Below are positions 31,239 through 41,244 of a stretch of 64,000 nucleotides of DNA, piece by piece. The notes beneath the pieces are model-generated. The model was not told the DNA's origin, ran no database searches, and was given only the letters and a program-made list of their open reading frames with translations. This DNA is from Diphasiastrum complanatum (taxonomy: Eukaryota; Streptophyta; Lycopodiopsida; Lycopodiales; Lycopodiaceae). Each line of letters starts with the position of its first letter. Positions within the stretch are counted from its first letter, which is position 1. Location: contig CM055095.1 in assembly GCA_029204225.1 (NCBI GenBank), positions 41,939,723 through 42,003,722 of the forward strand. Direction: 5' to 3'. The position numbers and the translations under genes are program-made.

Positions 31239-31275
31239 TGTATATATCCTTTTCATCAATGTACCTACTAGTTTT

Positions 31276-32663
31276 TTCTATGAATAAATGCACCAGAGGA
31301 ATTTAGGACCACACTTCACATCTCATTCAAATCAGACACCAAAACAAAGGAAATTATGGCTGAAATCACTTCTCTGAAGGGTGCTATGCCAAACAGATCA
31401 AACGGGCTATTTTATGGTCTTTCAATAGTGGTTAGGACAGCCAACAACTAGTCCAATGCTTCATCAAAGGCAGTTTGCAGCCTAACGGAGACCTCCTACA
31501 CAACTGTATAGCGCATTTTCCAACAGTGGCACCTCCATGCAGACAAGCAGGTGGTTTACAATGGCAGCATTTTAGGCAGTAGCAGTAGCAACTGCTCATC
31601 TTCTATGGCAGCCTATGATTGATTTATGCACTTCTTGTTCCACTTGGTCTGAAGCAGTTACTAGAGGCTTTTCTCTGTCTATGAATCTCATTGGCTATAT
31701 GTGCTAGGCTACTTCATTGTATTTTCATTCAGGATTTTCATCATGTTTGGAGTGTGAGAGAGGGAGAAGACTTGTGCTTTCAGAGGACACTCTACCTTGT
31801 TCTTTTCTTGTAGACTAGAGTGGCAGAATAGTTGTATTTGTCAATTGACTCTCTGTTATTCTACAGGCTGATTGAAACAATGTGTGAGGAGTTTTGTGCT
31901 TTAAACTAAATCTATACACCAGGGCCTTTGCATCAATAAAGTTTATGGATCTTTTGTCTCATTTTATTTCTCATTTGTTTCTTTGTCAATGAATGGCAAT
32001 GGTCTTGTGCTTATTAGTAACAGTCTAGGGCCCATCTTAAGGATCTGTCACAAATTTTGTTGTCATTTACTGAGTGGAGGGTATATTTCCTTGCTGTTAT
32101 TGTTGTTTCACTTTTGAGCTTCATTACACTTGTCAAGCTTTTGTAGAACAAATGTGAATATGTCTTCCTCTCTTTGAAATACTTTGAGACTGATTTGTTT
32201 CATTCTACATCTCAAGAGTGAGTGAGTTGGTTAGGGTTTTTCTTTTGCTTATGATCTCTGTAATGGAGTAGGCACTTGATTTTGGTCTGAACAAATCACA
32301 ACTCTACTATATAGTAAGGTTTTGCTCATTGTTGTCTAACTTGGCATTAAGAGCTGATCCTCCACAATAGAATCAGTGGTTAGAAAAAGAGCATCCATGT
32401 CTCTTCTTAACTTTGACATTTGTAGATTGTAACATAAGTTGAATACCAAGCACAACTATTTCTCTTTCTTGGGTTGTTCTTGAGTTTATACTCACAACTA
32501 AGATTGTACTAGCAGTCGCATTGTTGTTGAAACATTTGTCAATGACTAGTTTGCAATCACCTTTTCACGTCACTTGTTTATTGCGCTCTTGTGGGAACGA
32601 CACTCAATTGTACTACAAATATCTATCATTTTGCTATTGGTGTGTTATGACATATACCGATTT
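31276..32663. other. No gene seen; probable gypsy 5' LTR in the right part
   Basis: No protein motif. Because a tRNA-Asp-type primer site sits at 32664, the DNA before it should be a 5' LTR on the plus strand. GGGAACGACACTCAATTGTAC (about 32595) resembles the GGGA-CGACA words near the LTR end of Athila-type elements. The LTR start is not identifiable because no second copy is present. Confidence 0.4.
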
Positions 32664-32681
32664 TGGTGCCGTTGCCAAGGA
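32664..32681 (+). other. Primer-binding site, tRNA-Asp type (copy 1)
   Basis: TGGTGCCGTTGCCAAGGA is close to TGGCGCCGTTGCCGGGGA, the tRNA-Asp-type site of Athila-like gypsy elements. The following 150 bases match those after the site at 36690. Confidence 0.75.
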
Positions 32682-34160
32682 GCAATGCCAAATAGGATGT
32701 TTTGTCATTATTCTGATTTTTGTTTACATTTTTCAGATTTGCAGATTAATGTTCCGGTTCTTCAAGAATTTTAGAAGGGGGAGAGTTAAATCTGAGTTTC
32801 ATCCACCCTGATTCATCACTCCCTGTAGGAGAATTTACACAGCTGTTAAAGTACTCGCCGGGGGTGAATTACCTTGGATTTCGAGGTGTGTGAGTTCATA
32901 CCTTTGCAAAATAGGGCTGAAAAGCCATTTTTTGTCGATAACTCACCTGGGGCTGCTTGTATAAATTCGGACAACAGATTAGATGATGAAACTAGGCAAA
33001 AAACACATGATTCTTGTCTGTGCAAATTTTGTTAGTGCTCAGGAGCACATTTTGAGTGAAACTTACCAACCTTGGGTTCTGGAGTGAAAACTCATAATTC
33101 GCACAGGCCCAAATAGTGGATCTTAGGCTTTGTAGATACCGATTTGTGCTTGTGCGAATACTTCCTAGGCAAGGAATGAATAGAAAACACTTATGAACAT
33201 ATTTTTTTGGAGAGTGCTAGAAAATTGCCACCTAAGAGAACTCACACACTCAAAAAGATTGGATCTTGCAACCCGCAAATTTCAAAAAGTGTTTGTGCGA
33301 GTTTGTTCTGATATGATTTTATGCAAAAATCGAGTTTGAACACGTTTTTACATGCCAATGAGCTCAAAAACTCTTAAAACTCATCCCATACCTTGAAGTA
33401 GATCAATGCGGCTGATCTCAAGCTGCTGCCATATTGTAAAGAAACAAAAAATCAGAAAGAAATAGCTGAAATGAAGTAATAACAAGAAATAAGTAAGTAT
33501 TAAGCTAAAAAGAACAAGGAATAGCTTGAAACAAAGCAAATAAGCTAAAGAACAAGGAGAAATGGTGAAGAAGAGCGGCAATGCAAATGCAAAAAACATT
33601 AAAAATGCACATTAGAAATGCAAAAAATAGGTTTTCAAGAAGAAATCCATGTGGAGTTCAAATCAGTACTTGCATAGCTAAAAAAGATGGATCTTGAGAT
33701 CTGCAAATGCCAAAAAGTGGCTGTGCGAGTGGGTTCAGAGCTAGAAAGCTCAGTGGGAATCAGAAAACAGGTTTGGAGATAAAGTTTTTTTGTGCGAATT
33801 TGTTTCTGAGATTTTGCACATGCCCAAAAAGTGGAGCTTGCAATCTGCAAATGAGGAATAGTGGTGTGCGAACTGTTCTTGGGCGAGGATTTGAGCAAAA
33901 ATGGCTCTGAGCACTTCTATCAAAAGTGCCAAATTTTCCTTGGGCACTTTTTTTTTAAAAATGAGCAAGAGAACATCTTGTCCTCATCCCCTCCCTTGAA
34001 AATGGGTGCGGCTGATCTTAGCTGCTGGCTGCATAAATACAACCAAAAAACAGAGAAATAGACATAAAAATTAGTTTAGAACAAGAAATAAGCAAGCGTT
34101 TACACTACAAATGAAAAAACAAAGGAATAGTAAGCTAGAAAAGTAGAGAAAGCGAGAAAA
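32682..34160. other. Retroelement leader with diverged repeats, no gene seen
   Basis: 32682-32830 matches the leader at 36708-36850, including AGAAGGGGGAGAGTTAAA. 33100-33900 contains at least four diverged copies of a segment with CTGCAAATG, AAAAAGTG and TGTGCGA words. 33400-33590 and 33990-34180 are a second duplicated pair ending at AGAGCGGCAATG. No coding frame is present. It looks like converging leaders of non-autonomous gypsy elements. Confidence 0.5.
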
Positions 34161-34178
34161 AGAGCGGCAATGGCACCA
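34161..34178 (-). other. Primer-binding site, tRNA-Asp type, minus strand
   Basis: On the minus strand this reads TGGTGCCATTGCCGCTCT. A TG (34180) immediately to the right could be the LTR edge. This implies a minus-strand element whose leader runs left into 33.9 kb. Confidence 0.55.
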
Positions 34179-34179
34179 A

Positions 34180-35640
34180 TGTTGCATGTTTCGCATCCAT
34201 CGTCGGCTTTGGCTCCTTGTAGCATGACTATGGTGGTCTCCCAACCAATCTACATGCTATGGCTTTTCCAACTAGCTTGAGCAAGAGGATGGGAAGAGCA
34301 CAATGATCATAGGGTGAGTGTTAGGTAAGATCAACTCTTCTCTCTTTTCTCTCCTTAGCAACTAAAGCCACAAATGATAAAACCCTAAACTAAATCTCCT
34401 CCTCTAAGGCTTAACCTACTAGAGAATGGAGGGCCTAAATTAACTTAACTTGTTGCAAGATCAAATAGTGTACAACAATGTGAAGTAACACAACACATGA
34501 AACCACACAAGGGGGAACACTCAAAGAAGAAAAGATAGGCATTCATTGCAAATGAGGTTCTAATCAAAATGGATAATCAAAATGGACTCACCTCACTCCT
34601 ATATAACTTGAGTGGTGGTCACTTACAAAGGGTACCATGGGACAAATGGTCCTCATGACTACCTTTTGTACGAACTTAATTACAAAGGTTCCATGGGAAA
34701 AACCCCCAATGGACCATGAACAACTTGAAATAACTTTAAACTGAACTAACTTAGACTAACTTAAGTTACACTATTTTAGACTTAGACTTAGAACTAAATA
34801 ACCTTAAGCCGTTACAATATGGTGTAAAGGCTTAAACTTGACTAATCCAGTTCTAGTCTTAAGTTTGTATCCTTTTCAGAATGGCTCTAATATTCCTTGG
34901 AATATCATCCTACAATCAACAAGATTGTTGAAAAAAGTTTCAGCTTCTTGATAATAATTGAAAGATTATCTGCCACTCCGAATTGCTTCTTGAAGGTTTT
35001 TGAAAAAATCCTCTTAGATTTTTTGATAACATTCCAACCTTTCAGCTCTACTATTGCTTTCTGCACATGACATTCATCTTCATTAATGTCAAAGATATTT
35101 CTTTAGTCTCCAATTTTTATTTACCATCCCCGACAATAGAATGGAATAGAATGGAACATTGAAGAATCAACCTCTTCATAAAATTCAGCAGATCAAAACA
35201 TTATGTGACAACATCACTTGCTTGAATTGTGAGCAACAAAAAACAAATAATTCATCATCATAGGTTGTATAGTAGGTCGGCATCTTCTTTAGCTTAGCAA
35301 CAAATCTTCAAGTGTGGGCAACAATTAATCAACAGCCTTTGGTCTCTTGAGTGGCACCATAATCTCATAACAAACTTTCATAGAGATTGAACATCGGATT
35401 CCTATGAAAAACTTTTACAAAGCAAAACAGAGAAAGAAAAACAAAAACCCGATTTTGGAAAAGCATAGATGGAAGCTTGCATATGAAAAACCAAAACCTT
35501 ATTGACATGGCAAAACGTAACAAAAACTTTACACATTGTATCAACTATAGATAAGCACACGTCACCATTTGCATGTGAAACAGACGTTCCATTATCCACC
35601 TCTTTCAAACTACTAAACCAATTTTGTCGTAGCTGAGTTC
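34180..35640. other. Possible minus-strand LTR and AT-rich spacer, no gene seen
   Basis: The part next to the primer site (to about 34920) may be an LTR, but without a second copy its right edge is unknown. The rest is AT-rich with no motif. A 68-codon minus frame near 35400-35608 resembles nothing. Confidence 0.35.
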
Positions 35641-36663
35641 TCCTTAATTACATAGATTTAATGTAGTATAAAAGATAATAATCCCCACAGAGATGGTAAA
35701 TAGATGAATATTGGTGATTATTGCACTTTGTATGGTTTTGAATAGTAACATCCTAGTTATTGACATATATTTGAACAACCGGTAGCCAGTTCTACCTTAC
35801 TATCGAGTAAATAAATCAAGCATTAACATCACACAGGGTCTCAACAGAGCACTTAATGAGATTATCAGACTCCATAGACACAACAAGAGTCTAACAATTT
35901 GAATCCATTGACAACCGAATATTTTCCTATCAAAGTTAATCGACCAGGATTTCGAGAAAGGTCTGTTTGACTAATTTAAAACAATTTGTTCCCACATTTA
36001 GATCTATGAACTGTCGAAGCACTGCTCAAACTAATGATCGTAATCATCAGTGAATGTTAGCATATGTTTTGTTATGAAATATCATATGGATACACCTAGC
36101 ATGATAAGAATCTAAGTTAGTCTTTTGGTTGTATCGAATGTGATAGAGTTTTGAGTCTTTACCTCAATAACAAGTCATAGGGCCTATTTGGAAATGAGAT
36201 CTAATTTTATCGTTGAACTCCATCGAGAATGTCGATATTAACGTTCACTGATGACTACGATCAAAAGTTTGAGCAGTCCTTCAACAGTTCAAAGATCTAA
36301 AATGTGGGAACTAATTGTTTTGAATTAGTAGAACAAACCTTTGTCGAAATCCTGGTCAATTAACTTTGATAAGGGTATATCTGGTTGTCAATGGATTCGA
36401 ATTGTTAGACTCTTGTCGTGTCTGTAGAGTCTAATAAACTTATTAGGAGCTCTATTGAGACTCTGTGTGATGTTAATGCTTGATTTCTTTACTCGACATT
36501 AAAATAGTATTGGCTACCGGTTGTTCAAATATATGTCGATAATCAGGATGTTATTATTCAAAACCATACAAAGTGCAATAATCTCCAATATTCATCTATT
36601 TACCATCTCAGTCGGAACGATTATCTTTTATACTACATTAAATCTGTGTCATTAAGAGGAATA
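35641..36663. repeat. One-kilobase near-palindrome with long inverted arms
   Basis: The left arm (35641-36066) and right arm (about 36226-36663) are inverted copies of each other. Examples: ACAGATTTAATGTAGTATAA at both outer ends, CAACCGGTAGCCA near 35780 against TGGCTACCGGTTG near 36510, and CATCAGTGAATGTTAGCATA against its complement at the inner ends. The spacer is about 160 bases. The arms differ by scattered substitutions and small indels. There is no ORF and no clear target duplication. It could be a foldback or long-TIR DNA element, or two inverted copies of one repeat. It ends 26 bases before a retroelement primer site. Confidence 0.85.
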
Positions 36664-36689
36664 TAACTACAACATAAGAATTCATCTTT

Positions 36690-36707
36690 TGGCGCTATTG
36701 TTGGGAA
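36690..36707 (+). other. Primer-binding site, tRNA-Asp type (copy 2)
   Basis: TGGCGCTATTGTTGGGAA followed by GCAATGGCAAATAGGATGTT, the same as at 32664. The leader match runs to about 36850 and is then cut by a copia LTR fragment. Confidence 0.7.
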
Positions 36708-36881
36708 GCAATGGCAAATAGGATGTTCTGTCATTATTTTGATTTTTGTTTACATTTTTTAGATTCGAAAATTATTGTTCCGATTCTTCAAGAATTTTAG
36801 AAGGGGGAGAGTTAAACCTAAGTTCATCCACCCTGATTCATCACTCCATTCTATTTTTCTATTTTTGGTTTCTTATAGAGT

Positions 36882-37145
36882 TCTTTGCAAGTGAGAGCTT
36901 CTTGCTTCCTCCTTGTGAATATGAGCTATGGGGATTTCCATTGCTAGGTCTCATGTGCCTTATCTACATGAATCCATGCTCCATTTCCATTGGTTGTACT
37001 CTTTCTTTCATTTCTATTGAGATTCTATGGAGATCCTTGTGTTTCTAGCTTTCTATGGATATGCTATCTTGAATGCTTTGTACTTTTCTTGCTCTTAGCT
37101 TTACTTCCATTGTAATTGCTAATTGATTAGATTTGGCACATGACA
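36882..37145 (+). repeat. Copia family A 5' LTR, right half
   Basis: Matches 40983-41244 almost base for base, from GCAAGTGAGAGCTTCTTGC to TTTGGCACA, and ends with ACATGACA, the complement of the family's start TGTCATGT. The first ~280 bases are missing. The primer site follows five bases later. Confidence 0.88.
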
Positions 37146-37150
37146 TTTCT

Positions 37151-37162
37151 TGGTATTAGAGC
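37151..37162 (+). other. Primer-binding site of copia family A
   Basis: TGGTATTAGAGC, a tRNA-Met-type site with one change, five bases after the LTR end. Confidence 0.8.
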
Positions 37163-38000
37163 TTAAGATCCAATAATCATTAGATTTAACATGAATCTCA
37201 TTTCATTTGAAGAGTTTATTGCTTTTGTAGCTTTCTTTTTGCTAATTTTAACTTTGAAATTTTTAGTTCTGTTCAGACAAAATTTTGACATTTAATTTCG
37301 TTCTCATTTCTAATTTGATTCCATACGTTTTTAGAGCTTTGTTTCAGCTTTAATTTGCACCAATTTTCAAGCCATTTGGACAAGAGATGCAAAAGTTATT
37401 GTAGTTTTTCCAAAAGCTGTCAAAATAGGTGACTAGAATTTTCCTTTCACTTTGTTTGGATTTTTCAGCTCTGATTTGAGTTTTTATTTCAAGTTTCTTT
37501 CCATAGGATTTTAGAGCATTGTTATAGCTTTGATCTGATTGATATGGTAGGCCATTTGGATTAGTATCCAAAAAGTTATGACAAATCTTGATTTGTAGCT
37601 CTAGTTCAAAATTTTTAGACCTGTTCTATGATTAATTCGACCTATTAAATCAACTCCAATCATTGATCTGATGCTATAGCCTGATAGAGCTTGTTGTTAG
37701 CTTTTAGAGGTACTGAGGTTGTGTGATTTGGATCAATATTGAGGGAGTCATGATCAATTTAGTGGAGATGGGTTAAGCTGGCCAGAATTCTAAAAAAAAT
37801 TTGTGAATTTTTTTCAAGTGAGAGAGAAGCACTTCAATTCTTCATTCTTGAAGTTTTGCTTCCTTGTGATTTTTTTTTTTCCATTTCTTCATTTTGAAGT
37901 TTTCGCCAACTCAATTTAATAATTAAAAAAAACCTGACCTAACCCGACCCACGCCAGCCCTAACCTTAAGGGTAAACCAAATTTAAAAAAAAAAGATGAC
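37163..38000 (+). other. Copia family A leader, no gene seen
   Basis: T-rich sequence with diverged direct repeats of a segment including TTTTAGAGC(A/T)TTG, AGCTTTGAT and GCCATTTGGA (near 37330-37400 and 37510-37575). No gag frame is readable. The right part (37780-37970) resembles 14040-14200. Confidence 0.45.
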
Positions 38001-39400
38001 CATGTTTCCCTCAAAACTCGCAGGACCCCCCCACAAAGGGGCTTACGGGCACGCCCCACACGAGGGAGGGGTTTGGCCCCGGGTGCCCTCCAGCGGCTGA
38101 CAGCCGCTGGGTGCCTGTAAAAAATCAGGGCGCGCCTGATTTTCGTGGGCGGCGCCAAAGCCGACACCTACGGGTGGCGCCGGGCAGCGCCCGTGGCCCC
38201 GGGGCACCGGGCAGAGTGAGTGGTGTCGGGCAGCGCGAGGCAGTGTGGCGCCAGGCAGCGCTCGCGGCACAGGGCAGCGCCAGCAGGGCGCCGGGCAGGG
38301 CGCCAGGCAGGGGGCAGGGGGCAGGTGACGCCGGGCAGCCGCACAGGGCGCCGGGCACCCCAGCGCCCACGCACACACACACACATGCAAGGAGGGGAGT
38401 TTATGTATATATCCCCTCCCCAAAAATTGCTGATAATGCTTATGGGATATAAATTGGCTGCCTGGACACATGGCGTTCAAGCAGCCAATTTTATTTTTTG
38501 AAAAAAAAAAATTCTGTGGCTGAGAGCCCACCGGGGCCAAACGCCCATCCGAGCGGGCCGTGCTCACAAGATGCGAGCCCCCCCCCCCCCCCCGAACTTT
38601 CCCTATGGCGATTCCATCTCACGAATTCTAAGCCCCGCTCCACACGAATCCTCCTTGCGAATTCTGCCCTCCCTTCATTGCGAATTCACTCCTTGGCACC
38701 TGCGAATCCATCCACGATTCTCTCTGGCACCTGCGACTTCTACACGAATCCACCCCTGCCCCTGCCAATTCACAAGATTTCGGCTACAAGTTCTTCACAA
38801 ATTCTCCAAGGGATTTCTCCACGAGTCCTGCACTTGCGAATCCCATTGAATTCTACACAAGTCCACGAGTTCTCCAACCTTACCCCTCCCTGGCGAATTC
38901 TCCACGAGTTACCACAAATTCAATTTTCCACGATTTTTCGTCTCCTCGCGATTCTGACTTCGCGAATTCGACTTGCCCCCCCCCCCCCCCCCCCCCCCAA
39001 CCTCCCTTCTCTTGCAATTCTAAACTCGCGACTTCTTCCACAAATTCAGACCTCTCTTCGTTGAACTTTCCCTTCAGACTTTCTGTCTGCTCTTCGTAAA
39101 ATCAGTTTTTAGATTTTTACAAAGGAAATGGTGATGCCTCACAGAACGTAATCTGTGGGGCAAATTTTTTTTTGACAAATTTTTTTTTACAGGCACCTTC
39201 CAGACACCTGAAGGTGCACGTAAAAAAATTTACGTTTTTTACATGCACCTTCTGCCCGAAAGGTGCGTGTAAAAAAAAAATTACGTCAAAAAAAAAATGT
39301 GAAAACGGAATTCACGGATAGGAAGGGCCGGCTCCTCGGCCCTTCCGCCCACGGAAGACTGTGTGCACAGTCTTCCGGGGCGGAAGGGCATCGGAGCAGG
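38001..39400. repeat. GC-rich block with hairpins, short tandem repeats and poly-C
   Basis: Very different in composition from its surroundings. Perfect hairpins include CCAGCGGCTG/CAGCCGCTGG (38090-38110), AAAATCAGG/CCTGATTTT (38121-38143), GCACCTTC/GAAGGTGC (39193-39217) and GGAAGGGCCG/CGGCCCTTCC (39321-39346). 38160-38370 repeats GCGCCGGGCAG-like units. Runs of C lie at 38578-38593 (16) and 38976-38998 (23). 38600-39060 repeats GCGAATTC, CACGA and TCCAC words. Open frames of up to 188 codons occur on both strands but look like products of composition. T and A runs flank the hairpins near 39160 and 39270. Confidence 0.75.
39339..39389. repeat. 51-base near-perfect palindrome
   Basis: The outer arms GCCCTTCCGCCC and GGGCGGAAGGGC and the inner arms CGGAAGACTGTG and CACAGTCTTCCG pair completely. 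There is one unpaired A (39351) and a TG centre. This gives 24 paired bases. It overlaps the hairpin at 39321-39346, so the two folds exclude each other. Confidence 0.9.
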
Positions 39401-39768
39401 ACCTTCCCCCTCCCTAAATCCAGCAGGGCATGCTCTACTTCCACCAATTTTTCCGTTTGCTCTTCAAGTTGTTTTTCATCTTTTACTTGACTTTCAACAG
39501 GTGCATATTCTTGCTGATACTCTGTTATGATTGACCTCGGCGACCTGAGATTGTCTTCCTTTGGTTCCAAAAGCTTTGCAACTCAGATAAACCACCACAT
39601 CGTCGTCTGTTCAAGCATGGCTTATACTTGTGAGTGAGGGGCGCATTAAGTTTTAGTAAGATCGAACTACCTGTTGTTGCCCTGAACTCTCACATTATCT
39701 GCACACCCTCCAGAATGCGAATTCAGACCTCTCCTCGCGATCTCCCCCTTCACGATCTTCCCCTGCTT
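39401..39768. other. Gap upstream of the ABCB end; possible decayed exon
   Basis: A minus-strand frame to 39570 includes YQQEYAPVESQVKDEKQLEE and QTEKLVEVEHALLDLG, a Glu- and Lys-rich stretch that could form a coiled coil. It runs on into the hairpin block, so the frame as a whole is not a protein. I do not recognise it. Confidence 0.3.
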
Positions 39769-40243
39769 TCACGCTTTGCCCCCCTCTGCCATCTCTCTTA
39801 GTCTGACCAGTCTTGAATATGCTCCATGCTGAGAAAGCAGGTCATCATGTTTTCCAGATTCAACAATTGCTCCATTTTCAACAACTGCAATCAGGTCTGA
39901 ACTACAGATCGTGGAGAGCCGATGAGCTACTACCACAGTCGTGCGTCCCTTAGAAGCACTTTCCAATGCTTCTTGCACAGCAAACTCTGATTGAGCATCC
40001 AAAAAAGCACTAGTAGCTTCATCAAGTAAAAATTGCAGGGTTTCTGAGCATTGCCCTTGCTATGGCCATACGATGCTTCTGGCCTCCAGATACCTGAATG
40101 CCATGTTCTCCAACCATAGTATTGTACCCATCAGGCAATTTCATGATAAATTCATGAGCATTTGCAGATTTTGATGCAGCTATAATCTCCTCCATGGTTG
40201 AATTGTCCTTTCCATAAGCGATATTCTCCATTATCCTAGTAAA
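39769..40243 (-). pseudogene. ABCB-type ABC transporter, last exon, broken
   Basis: ABCB proteins are membrane exporters powered by two ATP-binding domains. This is the end of the second ATP-binding domain. The frame from 40231 has [35 protein letters not shown] and the signature [14 protein letters not shown] (usual LSGGQ). A frameshift near 40030 breaks the Walker B motif. The second frame has [40 protein letters not shown] with the switch His, and ends EMAEGGKA and a stop. The D-loop region has an extra Phe codon (SAFLD for SALD). An acceptor-like TTTTTACTAG precedes the exon near 40243. Walker A and the membrane part are absent to the right. Two lesions point to a pseudogene, though a sequencing error could explain the frameshift. 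Confidence 0.85.
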
Positions 40244-40696
40244 AAGTAAAAAGAAGATCAGGTTCTTGATTTACAAGGCCTATTTACATGGAACTATTGC
40301 CTATTCTCTGTACTACCACACGTGCATCCGCATAGAACTTCAAAACTGGAATATTATCCATTGTTTCCGAATGCTTTGGTTTAATATGATCCTAAAGGAA
40401 TTGGATAGATCATCCAATTTATTATGATGTTGAAGAAGCAGACAAACGAGGATATTGTGATTTGATTGTCAAAAAACAATATGGTGTTTCATCCATCTCT
40501 TCTTCGGTCATCTTTTCTTTTTCTTGGGAACAAGGATTACATTCTGAAGCTAGCAAAATGGATTCACCTCGACAGCTTTGGATCTGTAATGAAGCAGTAA
40601 TTTTTCTACGACGACGCATCCTCCATCATAACTACTTAACTGAGGCGATCAAGCTGATCAAACAAGTGTCTTCATTTTTTAGGACAAAAATGTTTA
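40244..40696 (+). other. Intron remnant, then possible copia 3' region
   Basis: The left part would be intron of the ABCB exon on the minus strand. The right part, just before the polypurine tract, should be the end of copia pol on the plus strand. Its frame (40462-40701) does not resemble a pol C-terminus that I know. No clear junction is visible. Confidence 0.35.
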
Positions 40697-40707
40697 AGTA
40701 GGGGGAG
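40697..40707 (+). other. Polypurine tract of copia family A
   Basis: AAGTAGGGGGAG-like sequence directly before the LTR start TGTCATG. It marks the following LTR as a 3' LTR. Confidence 0.75.
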
Positions 40708-41244
40708 TGTCATGTACTTTTAGTACATCAGTGCTTTTCAGGGCAATATAATATCCGTTGTAAGCATTGTAGGCCCAAAAGGAGCTATTAGCCTTAATAA
40801 CAAGGTGGTTCCCTCTTTAGGCCCTCCAAAGTAATTAATAAGGATAATAGGCCAACAAGGGTCCAATGTAGTTTAAATAATACTTAACAAGGGCTAACTA
40901 TCCCTCAAGATAGTTAAGTTTAGTTAAGTAAGAGCATTGTCTATAACTAGACAAGAGACATCATTTTGTGAATCTTTTGGCTCATTTGCAAGTGAGAGCT
41001 TCTTGCTTCCTCCTTGTGAATACGAGCTATGGGGATTTCCATTGCTAGGTCTCATGTGCCTTATCTACATGAATCCATGCTCCATTTCCATTGATTGTAC
41101 TCTTTCTTTCATTTCTATTGAGATTCTATGGAGATCCTTGTGTTTCTAGCTTTCTATGGATATGCTATCGTGAATGCTTTGTACTTTTCTTGCTCTTAGC
41201 TTTACTTCCATTGTAAATGCTAATTGCTTAAATTTGGCACATGA
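40708..41244 (+). repeat. Copia family A 3' LTR, nearly complete
   Basis: Starts TGTCATGTACTTTTAGTACA, in which ATGTACT/AGTACAT can form a small hairpin. It ends TTTGGCACATGA, lacking only the last bases of the full end ACATGACA. It is the longest copy of this LTR here. TATAACTAGACAAGAGAC near 40940 corresponds to the TATA-like word of the copy at 11899. Confidence 0.9.

Larger units (their letters stand above)
29290..31275 (+). mobile_element. LINE-like non-LTR retrotransposon, 5' truncated
   Basis: The plus strand carries the end of a non-LTR RT, a long linker, a CCHC motif and an endonuclease-like domain, then a 3' region ending near 31260 with a CUUCGG-type hairpin and TATATATCC. The GC-rich coding region differs in base composition from its surroundings. 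Stops and frame changes show it is dead. There is no LTR, and 5' truncation is normal for LINEs. No poly(A) tail or target duplication could be fixed, so the exact ends are uncertain. Confidence 0.72.

Noticed and set aside
32521-32811. 96-codon plus-strand frame
   Set aside because: It spans the LTR end, primer site and leader of a gypsy element. The same DNA at 36690 does not keep the frame.
36746-37048. 100-codon plus-strand frame
   Set aside because: It spans a gypsy leader and a copia LTR fragment. The LTR part recurs at 40.9-41.2 kb, where it is also non-coding.
38043-39064. Several open frames of 85-188 codons on both strands in the GC-rich block
   Set aside because: They arise from GC-rich tandem and hairpin sequence that leaves few stops in any frame. 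The proteins are low-complexity (Pro, Ala, Arg, Cys) and overlap one another on both strands.
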